The notes beneath the pieces were generated by a model that had not been told where the DNA came from, made no database searches, and was given only the letters and a program-made list of their open reading frames with translations. A program made the translations under genes and the position numbers. Positions 8,883 to 19,133 of a DNA stretch of 64,000 nt are shown one piece after another. The stretch's first letter is position 1. Each line of letters begins with the position of its first letter. This DNA is from JAXMCI01 sp046349435 (GTDB taxonomy: Bacteria; Pseudomonadota; Alphaproteobacteria; Dongiales; Dongiaceae). Location: NCBI GenBank assembly GCA_046349435.1, contig JAXMCI010000038.1, positions 1 to 64,000 of the forward strand. The letters run 5' to 3'.

Positions 8883-9719
8883 CTAGTGCGTCTCGCCGGC
8901 GGCCCCCTCGCCCGGGGCGAAGGAGCGGTTGAAGAGGATGGCGCCGGGCGCGCGGTCGGTGCAGCCCGGCCCGTTGGCGGCCGCGCGCAGGCGCGGGCAC
9001 TCGGCCAGCACCTGCTCCAGCGTCGCCACCGCCGGGATGCGGGTGCGGGCGACGCAGGCCGCGCCCTGCGGCGTCCAGGCCGCCTCGAAGCTCATGCCCG
9101 GCCAGGGATCGTCGACGATCACCCCGCCATGGTCGTAGTAGTTGATGCGGGTGCCGTTGCGGGTGTGCGGCCGCCCGTCGCCGCAATAGTCGGCCCGCAC
9201 CATGTGGGTGCAGGCGGCGTGCAGGGCGACCATCTCGGGATGCCAGGGACGGTAGCCGAAGCGGATGCACTTGGCCTGGGCGCCGGCGGTGCAGGTGATG
9301 GCGACCGGGCCCGCGGCGCGGCCCGCGGCGTCGTAGGCGGCGGCCAGGGGAAAGCCCCAGCGCTCGCCGAACGGGTCGGGCTGGCAGAGCGCCCGGCGGG
9401 CGCCGCCCGGGCCGTCGGCCACGCTCAGCGCGTAGAGCGTCGTCTCGCCGCTGCGGTCGCGCGGGTCGGGCGCGACGGCGTCGATGCGCACCGCCATCGG
9501 CTTGCCGTCGCTGCCGACCGGGATCTCCACCGTCAGCCCGACCAGCGCGGCGCCGGCGAGCCGCCGTCCGTCGGCGAGGCGGACCGTCATCGCGGTGCGC
9601 TGCACCTCGACCGCGGAGACCGCGGGCGACTCCGCTGCGGCTGCGCCCGCGGCGAGCAGCAGCAGGAGCCCGGCCGCGGCCAGGCGGGTGGAAGTGCGGA
9701 TCGGCAGGAGCGCGGTCAT
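8883..9719 (-). CDS. ADYC-domain-containing secreted protein, 278 aa
   Basis: Secreted protein with a signal peptide (LLLLLAAGAAAA, cleavage near residue 29). The ADYC signature that names the family is present as HMVRADYCGDG (residues 172-182), preceded by CIRFGYRPWHP and followed by the NYYDHGG and WTPQGAACVARTR segments. Eight cysteines after the signal peptide (112, 143, 151, 170, 179, 222, 241, 253) suggest disulfides. The domain is known mainly from predicted secreted or lipoproteins; I know of no biochemical function. The start at 9719 is inside a much longer open frame that lacks support. It sits between the two small repeat proteins, all on the same strand. Confidence 0.85.
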   Translation of the reverse strand: MTALLPIRTSTRLAAAGLLLLLAAGAAAAESPAVSAVEVQRTAMTVRLADGRRLAGAALVGLTVEIPVGSDGKPMAVRIDAVAPDPRDRSGETTLYALSVADGPGGARRALCQPDPFGERWGFPLAAAYDAAGRAAGPVAITCTAGAQAKCIRFGYRPWHPEMVALHAACTHMVRADYCGDGRPHTRNGTRINYYDHGGVIVDDPWPGMSFEAAWTPQGAACVARTRIPAVATLEQVLAECPRLRAAANGPGCTDRAPGAILFNRSFAPGEGAAGETH

Positions 9720-9775
9720 GGCGATCTCCGGCGGTCCGGAGCGGCGCGGCGGCCGCCCCGGATGCCTTCGGGCGA

Positions 9776-10087
9776 TCAGCGATCGCCGGTCGCGGACCGG
9801 CAGGCGGCCCGCGCGTCGATCCCGTCGAGGCTCACGCCGTTGATGCCGCCGGTGCCGCCCGGGCCGCCGGAGGCGACCACGACCGAGCCCGCCGCCTCGG
9901 CCGACGCCGACCGGGCATCGCAGCCCGACTCCGGCGCCACGCCGTCCAGGCTGGTGCCGTTGGTGCCGGTCGCGCCGGGAAGGCCGCCGCCGGCCAGCGC
10001 CCGGTGCGCCGGCTGCAGGGTGAACGTCAGCGCGACCGCCGCCAGCGCAGTGGTCGCGAGCAGGTTGCGAAGCGTCTTCTTGGTCAT
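9776..10087 (-). CDS. Small secreted repeat protein, 103 aa (paralogue of the 8604-8786 product)
   Basis: Leader MTKKTLRNLLATTALAAVAL and the following residues match the 60-residue protein almost position for position, with cleavage predicted at RALA-GG. The mature part has two copies of the repeat: GATGTNGTSLDGVAPE and GGTGGINGVSLDGIDA. An alanine/serine spacer between them holds one cysteine, and a second cysteine lies after repeat two. A GAAGGGA ribosome-binding site precedes the ATG at 10087. First gene of the cluster; no known family recognised. The repeat consensus is G-x-x-G-x-N-G-x-S-L-D-G-hydrophobic. Confidence 0.75.
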   Translation of the reverse strand: MTKKTLRNLLATTALAAVALTFTLQPAHRALAGGGLPGATGTNGTSLDGVAPESGCDARSASAEAAGSVVVASGGPGGTGGINGVSLDGIDARAACRSATGDR

Positions 10088-10466
10088 GGTCTGTCCCTTC
10101 GTCTCGAAAATTGATACGACGGCCGAGGGCGCCGTGATCGCAGCACGCCCGCGGCAGAGGCTGTTGCCTGTGACGAGAATGGCGTTTCAGGGTTTCGCGG
10201 CGATTTCGCCGCGCGTTAAAAGTGTTAACGGCGCCACGGCAGCGCGGCCGGGCGGAAGCGCGCCGGGACCGCCAGGGGGCGTCGACCGGCGGCGGGGAGG
10301 ACCGCATGTCGGGGCGCGACCACGCCAGGCAGGGCTTCGCCCCCCTGCGGCTGGGCGCCCGGGGTGCCCGCTTCCCCGGCGCTGCCCGGCTATCCCGCCG
10401 ATCTGCGCCGGCCGGGAACGGCGGTGACCGACCTGGCGCGCGACAGCGCGGCCGCCGGGGCCGGCC
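10088..10466. other. Non-coding gap upstream of the repeat-peptide/ADYC cluster
   Basis: No convincing gene. It holds a perfect stem of GCGGCGA/TCGCCGC (10197-10212, TT loop) and an AT-rich dyad GTTAA-N5-TTAAC (10215-10229), either of which could be a regulatory site for the minus-strand peptide gene starting at 10087. The stop of the response regulator gene lies at its right edge. The open frames that cross it have no ribosome-binding sites or recognisable domains. Confidence 0.5.
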
Positions 10467-11204
<738 letters not shown>

Positions 11205-11337
11205 GGCGCCCCTCGTGCCGGCCCGACCGCCGATCGGACGATCACCCGTTCTGCCGCGGGCGCCGGGCCGGCGGAACTCTACCGACGAAGCTTCGCCGTG
11301 CCAATGGGCTCGCCCGCGCCGCCGGAGCGGATGCCGC

Positions 11338-12288
11338 TCAGCCGCCCCAGAGCTCGGCGAAGACGCGCAGGAAATTCTCGCCGAGGATGCCGGCGATGTC
11401 GGCGTCGGAATAGCCGCGGCGCGACAGGGCGGCGGCGACGTTGCCGGCCTCGGCATGGCCGGTGAGGCCGGTCGGCCAGATCCAGGGCGGCTTCGGGATG
11501 TAGCGCTCGTCATAGCCGAAATAGACGTAGTCGTCCTCGTCCTCCTCGGCGAAGTCGAAGCCGAGCCCGACCTGGCGGGCGCCGATCTTGTCGGCGAGGT
11601 AGTCGACCTGGTCGATCAGCGTGTCGAGGCTGGGGCGGCGCTGGCGGTCGAGGAAGAACGGCACCGCGCAGGCGCCGATCACCCCGCCCTTGGATCCCAC
11701 CGCGCGGATCACCTCGTCGGTCAGGTTGCGCGGCGTGTCGCAGAGGGCGCGGACATTGGCGTGCGTCACCAGCACCGGCTTGGTCGCGTGCTCGATCGAC
11801 TCGAGCTGGGTGCGCACCCCGGCATGGGAGAGGTCGACGGCGATGCCGAGCGCCTCCATGCGGGCGATCGCCTGGCGGCCGAACTTGCTGAGGCCCGCGT
11901 CGGTCGGCTCGAAGCAGCCATCGCCCAGCCGGTTGCGCGAATTGTAGGTCACCTGCATCACCCGGAGGCCGCAGGCATGGAAGATGTCGAGGAAGTCGAG
12001 CTCGTCCTCGATCGGGTCGGCGCCCTGGAAATGCACGACGATCGCCGTCTTCCCCGCCGCCTTGGCGGCGCGGATGTCGGCGACGCTGCGGGCGATGCGG
12101 ATCTTCTGCGCGCCCGCGCGCTCGATCGCCAGCCACTTCGCCAGCACCTCCATGGTGGTGCGGAAATCCTCGATCGCGCCGACCGTGGCGAGCGCCGCGT
12201 CGACCCCGCCGGCGACCAGGTCGGGCAGCCGGCGCGGCAGGTCGCGCGGCTGCAGCATCGGGGCGGTGGCGTCGAGATAGATGCCCAT
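11338..12288 (-). CDS. Membrane dipeptidase-type peptidase (family M19), 316 aa
   Basis: Zinc dipeptidase of the renal-dipeptidase family, which cleaves dipeptides including D-amino-acid-containing ones. Family patterns are GKTAIVVHFQGADPIEDELDFLDIFHACGLRVMQ, LTYN-type VTYNSRN, the metal-binding region VDLSHAGVRTQLESIEHATKPVLVTHANVRALCDTPRNLTDEVIRAV in pieces, and a C-terminal NFLRVFAELW. The ATG at 12288 has an AGGGAGGA ribosome-binding site 13 bp after the ATPase stop. It is the last gene of the second peptide ABC operon, which suggests that imported dipeptides are hydrolysed in the cytoplasm; no signal peptide is seen. Confidence 0.9.
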   Translation of the reverse strand: MGIYLDATAPMLQPRDLPRRLPDLVAGGVDAALATVGAIEDFRTTMEVLAKWLAIERAGAQKIRIARSVADIRAAKAAGKTAIVVHFQGADPIEDELDFLDIFHACGLRVMQVTYNSRNRLGDGCFEPTDAGLSKFGRQAIARMEALGIAVDLSHAGVRTQLESIEHATKPVLVTHANVRALCDTPRNLTDEVIRAVGSKGGVIGACAVPFFLDRQRRPSLDTLIDQVDYLADKIGARQVGLGFDFAEEDEDDYVYFGYDERYIPKPPWIWPTGLTGHAEAGNVAAALSRRGYSDADIAGILGENFLRVFAELWGG

Positions 12289-12301
12289 GGCGTCCTCCCT
12301 C

Positions 12302-13311
<1,010 letters not shown>

Positions 13312-13315
<4 letters not shown>

Positions 13316-14385
13316 CGCGCCAGCATCGGCGCCACCGCCGGCGCGTGGGCGGCGGTCTGCGCCGCGAAATGGCAGGCCGCCGGATGGACGTCGCCGGTGG
13401 CGAGCGCCGGCGGATCGCGGCGGCAGATCTCCGGCCGGCCCAGCCGCTCGTAGAGCCAGCAGCGGCCGTGGAAGCGGCAGCCCGGCGGCAGCGCGGCCGG
13501 CGAGGGCGGGTCGCCGGACAGCAGCGCGGCGGGCGGCGGCACCTGCGGATCGGTGGCGAGCTGCGGCACGGCGGCGAGCAGCGCCACGCTGTAGGGATGG
13601 CGGGGCGCGGCGAAGAGATCGGCGGTGGCGGCGAGCTCGACCACCGTGCCGAGATACATCACCGCCACCCGGGTCGCGATCTGCCGCACCACGGCGAGGT
13701 CGTGCGAGATGAAGAGGTAGGCGAGGCCGAGGCGGGCCTGCAGCTGCAGCAGCAGGTTGACGATCTGCGCCTGGATCGAGACGTCGAGCGCGCTCAAGGG
13801 CTCGTCGCAGACCACCAGCAGCGGCGCGCCGGCGAGCGCCCGGGCGATGCCGATGCGCTGGCGCTGGCCGCCGCTGAACTCGCGCGGCAGGCGGCGGGCG
13901 GCGTCGGGCGGCAGCCCGACCAGCTCGAGCAGCTCGGCGACGCGAGCGCGGCGGGCGGCCGCCGGCGCGCCGGCGATGCGCAGCGGCTCGGCGACGATGG
14001 CCGCCACGCTCTGCCGCGGATCGAGGCTGCCGAAAGGGTCCTGGAAGACCATCTGCATGCGGCGGCGGCGCTCGCGCAGCGCGCGGCGGCCGAGCCCGGT
14101 CAGGTCCGTGCCCTCCAGCACCACCTCGCCGCCGGTCGGCCGCTCCAGCATGACCAGCGCGCGGCCAAGCGTCGTCTTGCCGCAGCCGCTCTCGCCGACC
14201 ACCGCCAGGGTCTCGCCCGGCATCACCGCCAGGCTGACCCCGTCGACGGCGCGGATCCAGCGGCGCGGCGCGAAGGCAGCACGGCGCGCCGGGAACCAGA
14301 CCTTGAGGTCGCGGGCCTCGAGCAGCGGGGTGGCCGGCAGCGGGGTGGCCGGCAGCGGGGTGGCCGGCAGCGGCGTCGCCTGCAT
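13312..14385 (-). CDS. Opp/Dpp-type ABC transporter ATP-binding protein (OppF/DppF-like), 357 aa
   Basis: Second ATPase of the importer, with Walker A GESGCGKT, Q-loop MVFQDPFGSLDP, signature FSGGQRQRIGIARAL, Walker B LLVVCDEPLSALD, H-loop FISHDL, and HPYSVALLAAVP followed by a cysteine cluster (CRFHGRCW...C). The gene order here is F before D, the reverse of the first operon. The N-terminus begins with four tandem ATPLP-type pentapeptides encoded by a 15-bp repeat, so the true start could lie at any of several in-frame positions; the ATG at 14385 is 4 bp after the permease stop. Confidence 0.92.
14324..14383. repeat. 15-bp tandem repeat in the 5' end of the OppF-like gene
   Basis: Four copies of CAGCGGGGTGGCCGG (the last one diverged), read on the minus strand as Ala-Thr-Pro-Leu-Pro repeats at the protein N-terminus. 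The period is a multiple of three, so copy-number change would keep the frame and alter only the length of a disordered tail. Confidence 0.8.
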
Positions 14386-14389
14386 CGGC

Positions 14390-15331
14390 TCAGCTCCGCC
14401 GGGCGCCGCGCAGCGCCGGATCGAGCAGGTCGCGCAGCGCGTCGCCGACCATGTTGAGGGCGAGCAGCGTGAGGCCGATGGCCAGCGCCGGCGCCACCAG
14501 CAGGTGCGGGTAGGACTGGATCGACTGCACCCCGGACGCGATCATGGTGCCCCAGCTCGGCGTCGGCGGGTCGACCCCGACGCCGATGAAGCTGAGGCCC
14601 GCCTCGAGCAGGATGGCGTTGGGCACCACGAAGGTGACGGCGACCAGGATCACCGGCAGGGTGTTGGGCAGCAGGTGGGTGCGCAGCACGAACCACCCCG
14701 AGGCGCCGGCCAGCCGGCAGGCCAGCACGTACTCGGCCGATTTCAGCGACAGCACCTGGGCGCGCACCAGCCGCGCCGTGGTCAGCCAGCAGGTGAGGCC
14801 GAGCGTCAGCAGCACGCCGAGCAGCCCGCCCGAGCCGCGATAGAGCTCGGCGAAGGGCGCCATGACGCCGCTGACGTCGCCGCTCAGCTGGCCCTTGACC
14901 AGCGAGGCGACGAGGATGGCGAAGAGCGTGTCGGGGAAGGCGTACATGCTGTCGACGAAGCGCATCACCGCGCTGTCGGCCAGCCCGCCGGCATAGCCCG
15001 AGGCGGCGCCGACCAGCACGCCGATGGCGACGGCGATCAGGGTCGAGGTGGCGGCGACGATCAGCGACACCCGGCCGCCATAGGCGAGCCGCGCCAGCAG
15101 GTCGCGGCCGAGCTCGTCGGTGCCGAGCCAGTGCGCCGCGCTGGGCCCGGCGTTGCGGTGCAGGATGTCCTGCTTGAAGGGGCCGTAGGGCAGCCACGGC
15201 GCGACCACGGCCAGCACCAGCACCAGCAGCAGGAAGGCGACGCTGGCGGCCAGCGCCGGGTTGCGCGCGATCCAGCGCAGCGCGCGCAGTGGCGCGCCGG
15301 CGGCAGCGGCCGGCATCGCGGCGGTGCTCAT
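14390..15331 (-). CDS. Opp/Dpp-type ABC transporter permease (DppC/OppC-like), 313 aa
   Basis: Inner-membrane permease of the second peptide importer. The family motif HWLGTDELGRDLLARLAYG lies after the first membrane segment, and the EAA-like loop is YVLACRLAGASGWFVLRTHLLPN. The C-terminus NMVGDALRDLLDPALRG is characteristic. It overlaps the upstream permease by 4 bp (ATGA) and is separated by 4 bp from the OppF-like ATPase. Confidence 0.94.
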   Translation of the reverse strand: MSTAAMPAAAAGAPLRALRWIARNPALAASVAFLLLVLVLAVVAPWLPYGPFKQDILHRNAGPSAAHWLGTDELGRDLLARLAYGGRVSLIVAATSTLIAVAIGVLVGAASGYAGGLADSAVMRFVDSMYAFPDTLFAILVASLVKGQLSGDVSGVMAPFAELYRGSGGLLGVLLTLGLTCWLTTARLVRAQVLSLKSAEYVLACRLAGASGWFVLRTHLLPNTLPVILVAVTFVVPNAILLEAGLSFIGVGVDPPTPSWGTMIASGVQSIQSYPHLLVAPALAIGLTLLALNMVGDALRDLLDPALRGARRS

Positions 15332-16257
15332 CGCGCCCGCACCCTGGGGTCGAGCGCGAAGTAGGCGAGGTCGACCAGCAGGTTGATGACGACGACGAAG
15401 ACCGCGTAGACCAGCGTGGTGCCGATGATCACCGGATAGTCGCGCGCCGCCACCGCGAGCACGAAGTAGCGGCCGAAGCCGGGCACGCCGGCGATCGACT
15501 CGACGAAGAAGGACCCGACCAGCACGTAGGAGGCGTAGACGCCGACCACGGTGACCACCGGGATCAGCGCGTTGCGCCCCATATGGCCGATCACGATGGC
15601 GAGCGGCCGCAGCCCCTTGGCGCGGGCGGTGCGGATGTAGTCGAGATGCATGACCTCGAGCATCGAGCTGCGGAAGTAGCGGATGACGGCGGCCAGCGGC
15701 GCCAGCGCCAGCGAGAAGACCGGCACGATGGCCGACGCGCTGAACAGGCCCTTCCAGCCGAAGGTGGGCACCCAGCCGAGCCCGACCCCGAGCAGCACGA
15801 TGAGGATCGAGGTGACGACGTAGGTCGGCATCGAGATGCCGAGCGTCGAGACGGTGCGGATCGCGCCGTCGACCAGGCGGCTGCGCGACAGGGCGGCGAG
15901 CGCGCCGAGCGGCAATCCCAGCAGCACGGCGAGCGCCATCGCGGCGAGCCCGAGCTCGATCGAGACCGGCAGGAAGTCGGCGACGATCTCGGCCACCGTG
16001 CGGCTGCGGTCGCGGTAGCTGGGGCCGAGGTCGCCCTGCACGGCGCCGGCGAGATAGGCGAAGTACTGGGTCAGGACCGGCTGGTCGAGGTGATAGCGGG
16101 CATTGAGCGAGGCGACCACCGACGGGTCGACCGGCCGGTTGCTGCCGATGTCCCAGGGCGAGCCCGGGGTGACATGGGCGATGGCGAAGACCAGCGTATA
16201 GACGAGCAGCAGGGTCGGGATGCCGGCGGCCGCCCGCCGGACGACGAATCCCAGCAT
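15328..16257 (-). CDS. Opp/Dpp-type ABC transporter permease (DppB/OppB-like), 309 aa
   Basis: Partner permease. Begins MLGFVVRRAAAGIPTLLLVYTLVF, the usual DppB start with a membrane anchor, then LGPSYRDRSRTV in the periplasmic loop and the EAA loop YIRTARAKGLRPLAIVIGHMGRN. The C-terminus NLLVDLAYFALDPRVRAR is typical. The start lies 37 bp after the binding-protein stop; it is coupled to the next permease by ATGA. Confidence 0.94.
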   Translation of the reverse strand: MLGFVVRRAAAGIPTLLLVYTLVFAIAHVTPGSPWDIGSNRPVDPSVVASLNARYHLDQPVLTQYFAYLAGAVQGDLGPSYRDRSRTVAEIVADFLPVSIELGLAAMALAVLLGLPLGALAALSRSRLVDGAIRTVSTLGISMPTYVVTSILIVLLGVGLGWVPTFGWKGLFSASAIVPVFSLALAPLAAVIRYFRSSMLEVMHLDYIRTARAKGLRPLAIVIGHMGRNALIPVVTVVGVYASYVLVGSFFVESIAGVPGFGRYFVLAVAARDYPVIIGTTLVYAVFVVVINLLVDLAYFALDPRVRAR

Positions 16258-16294
16258 CCCGACCCGGAGAGCTCCTGCCCTCGACGAATGCGGC

Positions 16295-17893
16295 CTAGCG
16301 GAAGCTCGCCTCGCCGATATGGAACTCGTCGAGCACGCCCTCGTGGTTGAAGTTGGCGACGTCCGGCTTGATCAGCCAGAGGTCGGTCGGGTTGTAGAGG
16401 GCGGTAGCGGGCTGCTCCTCCTCGAGGATCTTGTTGGCCTGGCGGAAGATCTCGACCCGCTTGGCGACGTCCGTCTCGGTGGCACCCTTGGCGACCAGCG
16501 CGGCGAAGTCGGCGTTCTTGAAGTGCATGTTGCGGTAGTCCGCCATGAACAGGTCGCCGTACCAGTTCTGCGGATCGGCATAGTCGCTGTACCACTGGTT
16601 CAGCATGACGTCGTAGGGCTCGCCCTTGCGCGCCTTGACCCAGGCCCGGTAGGCGTTCTCCTCGAGCACGTTGATGTTCGACTGGATGCCGAGATTGTCG
16701 GCCCACATCTGCTGCAGCAGCTGGGCGATCAGCGGCTGGCCGCGATTGGCGGACGCGGTGATGGTGAAGCTCGGGAAGCCCTTGCCGCCGGGGAAGCCGG
16801 CGTCGGCGAGCAGCTTCCTGGCGTCGTCGACCGTGCCCTTGATGGCGTCGGCCGGGTTGCTGCCCGGGATCAGCTCCGGCACCAGCGTGTCGGCGACGTG
16901 CGCGGTGTCGTCGCTGACCGCGGCGACGATCGCCTTGCGGTCGATGGCGAGCGCCAGCGCGTGGCGGACCCGCTTGTCGTTCCACGGCGCCCGGCTGTTG
17001 TCGTACTGCACCCAGACGGTGGCGGCGGCCGGATAGGGCGAGAGCTGCTTGGCGAGCTCGGCGTCCTTGCGCACCCGCGGGATGTCCTGCGACGGCACGC
17101 AGGTGGTGACGTCGACCTCGCCCGCCTCGTAGGCGCGCAGCTGCGCGGTGCAGAGATCGCCGCTGGCGATCGTCATCTCGACCCGCCCGATCGCCGGCTT
17201 GGCGCCGCCGTAGTTCGGGTTCGCGACCAGCACGATCGACTGGTCGGGCTTGCGGCTCTCCAGCTTGTAGGGGCCGTTGGTGACGATGTTCTCCGGCTGG
17301 GTCCACTTGTCGCCCGTCGCCTCGACCACCTTGCGCGGCACCGGCGTCAGGTAGGGCAGCGCCAGGATGGCGCGGAACTGCGGCGCCGGCTTGGCGGTCA
17401 CCACCTGGAGGGTGTCGTCGGAGAGCGCCTTGACGCCGAGCTGGCCGACGTCGGCGAGCTTGCCGGTGTTGTAGGCCTCGGCGTTCTCGATGTCGTAGAA
17501 CATGCTGGCGACTTCGCTCGCCGACTTGGGGTCGAAGATGCGCCGCAGGCTGTACTCCCAGTCATGCGCGGTGACCGGGTCGCCGTTCGACCATTTGTAG
17601 CCGGGCTTCAGCTTGATGGTCCAGGTGCGGCCGTCCGGCCCGACCTCGATGCTCTGGGCCTGCAGCATGGTCAGCTGGCCGTCGGCGCCCATCCGCGCCA
17701 GCGGCTCGAACATCTGGTGGATGACGTAGATCGAGTAGTCGGTGGCGAGGTTCGGGTCCATGAAGCGCGGCTCGCCGACGATCATGCGGAACGGCCGGTT
17801 GGCATCGGCCGCCGGCGCCTGCCCCGGCGCGGCCACCGCACCGACCAGCAGCGCCAGCGCCGAGGCGATCGTCGCCATGCGCAAGCTCTTCAT
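16295..17893 (-). CDS. Extracellular solute-binding protein family 5 (peptide type), 532 aa
   Basis: Periplasmic receptor and first gene of the second peptide operon. A signal peptide (MKSLRMATIASALALLVGAV, cleavage near AAD) is followed by the OppA-like start FRMIVGEPRFMDPNLATDYSIYV and IKLKPGYKWSNGDPVTAHDWEYSLRRIFDPKS, the latter region resembling OppA-type oligopeptide receptors. Length is normal for the family. A GAGAG-type ribosome-binding site precedes the ATG. Divergent from the small monooxygenase at 18067, so the 173-bp gap should hold promoters for both. Confidence 0.93.
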   Translation of the reverse strand: MKSLRMATIASALALLVGAVAAPGQAPAADANRPFRMIVGEPRFMDPNLATDYSIYVIHQMFEPLARMGADGQLTMLQAQSIEVGPDGRTWTIKLKPGYKWSNGDPVTAHDWEYSLRRIFDPKSASEVASMFYDIENAEAYNTGKLADVGQLGVKALSDDTLQVVTAKPAPQFRAILALPYLTPVPRKVVEATGDKWTQPENIVTNGPYKLESRKPDQSIVLVANPNYGGAKPAIGRVEMTIASGDLCTAQLRAYEAGEVDVTTCVPSQDIPRVRKDAELAKQLSPYPAAATVWVQYDNSRAPWNDKRVRHALALAIDRKAIVAAVSDDTAHVADTLVPELIPGSNPADAIKGTVDDARKLLADAGFPGGKGFPSFTITASANRGQPLIAQLLQQMWADNLGIQSNINVLEENAYRAWVKARKGEPYDVMLNQWYSDYADPQNWYGDLFMADYRNMHFKNADFAALVAKGATETDVAKRVEIFRQANKILEEEQPATALYNPTDLWLIKPDVANFNHEGVLDEFHIGEASFR

Positions 17894-18066
17894 CTCTCTG
17901 CCCCCTTCGTCTGTCAGCCTTTTCTTGGCAGCGCCCGGCCGGGCACTTGCCGCGCGGTGACGATAGACGCTCCTTCGGCGGCGGGCCAGACCTCTTCCGC
18001 CACCCCTTCCGCCACGGGCCGGAACCGGCCAAGATCGGCGCCGCCACCGCCAGGGGAGTCCCGCCC

Positions 18067-18375
18067 GTGATCCACGTCCTCGCCTTCATCACCGCCCAGC
18101 CCGGCAAGCGCGCCCAGCTGCTCGCCGAGTTCCGCAAGATCATCCCGGCGGTCCATGCCGAGGCCGGCTGCATCGAGTACGGCCCGGCCACCGACACCCC
18201 GGAGATGGGCCCGATCCAGACCCCGCTCGGCCCCGACGGCTTCGCCGTGGTCGAGAAGTGGGAGACCCCGGAGCACCTCATGGCGCACGCCGTGGCGCCG
18301 CACATGAAGGAGTACGGCGCCCGGACCAAGGACCTGGTCGCCAGCCGCGTCATCCACGTGCTGTCGCCGGCCTGA
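18067..18375 (+). CDS. Antibiotic biosynthesis monooxygenase (ABM)-domain protein, 102 aa
   Basis: Small cytoplasmic protein of the ABM/YgiN-like dimeric alpha-beta barrel family, whose members act as quinol or polyketide monooxygenases without cofactors or simply bind small aromatics. The pattern HVLAFITAQPGKRAQLLAEFRKIIPAVHAEAGCIEY, then EKWETPEHLMAHAVAPHMK, fits well. The start is a GTG at 18067 behind GGGGAG; there is no ATG in a suitable position. It is followed by the HigBA module; the two are probably unrelated in function. Confidence 0.85.
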   Translation: MIHVLAFITAQPGKRAQLLAEFRKIIPAVHAEAGCIEYGPATDTPEMGPIQTPLGPDGFAVVEKWETPEHLMAHAVAPHMKEYGARTKDLVASRVIHVLSPA

Positions 18376-18387
18376 GCCGGCAGGGGC

Positions 18388-18416
18388 TTGTTCCCGATCT
18401 GGGAACGCCCTATATT
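18388..18416 (+). promoter_or_regulatory. Promoter and palindromic operator of the higBA module
   Basis: A sigma70-type promoter can be read as TTGTTC (18388-18393), a 17-nt spacer and TATATT (18411-18416). An inverted repeat GTTCCC-GATCT-GGGAAC (18390-18406) overlaps the -35 box and spacer, where a bound antitoxin or HigBA complex would block RNA polymerase. Predicted transcription start is close to the HigB ATG at 18422, so the mRNA would be leaderless or nearly so. Confidence 0.68.
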
Positions 18417-18421
18417 CGGCC

Positions 18422-18724
18422 ATGCGGATCATCGCGCGGAGCGTGCTGATCGCGTTCGGCGACAGGCACCCTGACGCGAAGATCGCCCTGGAGCGCTGGT
18501 ATCGCCTCGCCAAGATGGCACGCTGGACGTCAACCGACGAGATCCAGAAGGCCGTGCCACGGTGCAAGGTGCTGAATCGCGATCGCGTCCGTTTCGAGGT
18601 CGCCGGAGGCAGCTATCGTCTGATCGCCGCTTTCGATTTCCGGCGACAGGTAGCCTGCGTGAAGTTCGTCGGCACCCACGCCGAGTATGACCGCGTCGAC
18701 GCGCTCACGGTGGCGCAGTTCTGA
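18422..18724 (+). CDS. higB: HigB-type toxin of a type II toxin-antitoxin system (mRNA interferase), 100 aa
   Basis: Matches the HigB branch of the RelE/ParE superfamily: ALERWYRLAKMARWTSTDEIQKAVPR near residues 20-45, then VLNRDRVRFEVAGGSYRLIAAFDFRRQVACVKFVGTHAEYDRVDA. Such toxins cleave mRNA at the ribosome. No ribosome-binding site precedes the ATG; the promoter places the transcript start almost on it. The antitoxin gene follows after 13 bp, in the toxin-first order typical of higBA. Confidence 0.9.
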   Translation: MRIIARSVLIAFGDRHPDAKIALERWYRLAKMARWTSTDEIQKAVPRCKVLNRDRVRFEVAGGSYRLIAAFDFRRQVACVKFVGTHAEYDRVDALTVAQF

Positions 18725-18737
18725 GGAGCAGGCGGCG

Positions 18738-19121
18738 ATGGACGTCAAGCCGATCCGGAACGACCGCGAGCACCGTGCCGCGCTCGCCGAGATCGATCGC
18801 TGCTGGGGCGCAGCCGAAGGAACCGAGGAGGGTGATCGGCTGGACCTGCTGCTGGCCCTGGTGGAGATCTACGAGGCGAGGCGGTGGCAAGTCGAGAGCG
18901 ACGAACGGTTCGATCCCATCGACGTCCTGCACTACGCCATCGCGGAGCTCGGGCACACCCAGGCCGAGTTGGCCGAGATCCTCGGCTCGCGCTCGCGGGC
19001 CTCGGAGATTCTCGCCCGCCGTCGCGCTCTCACGGTCGAGATGATCCATCGCATTGGCGAGGCCTGGATGATCCCGGCCGACCTGCTGGTCCGGCCCTAC
19101 AAGCTGGAGCGCGCCGCCTGA
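18738..19121 (+). CDS. higA: HigA-type antitoxin with helix-turn-helix domain, 127 aa
   Basis: The N-terminal half (residues 1-60) is the acidic toxin-binding part with GDRLDLLLALVEIYEARRW. The C-terminal half has an XRE-type helix-turn-helix: IAELGHTQAELAEILGSRSRASEILARRRALTVEMIHRI. A GAGGAG ribosome-binding site lies before the ATG at 18738. It would neutralise HigB and repress the shared promoter through the palindrome at 18390-18406. Confidence 0.9.
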   Translation: MDVKPIRNDREHRAALAEIDRCWGAAEGTEEGDRLDLLLALVEIYEARRWQVESDERFDPIDVLHYAIAELGHTQAELAEILGSRSRASEILARRRALTVEMIHRIGEAWMIPADLLVRPYKLERAA

Positions 19122-19133
19122 GAGAGGTTGCGC

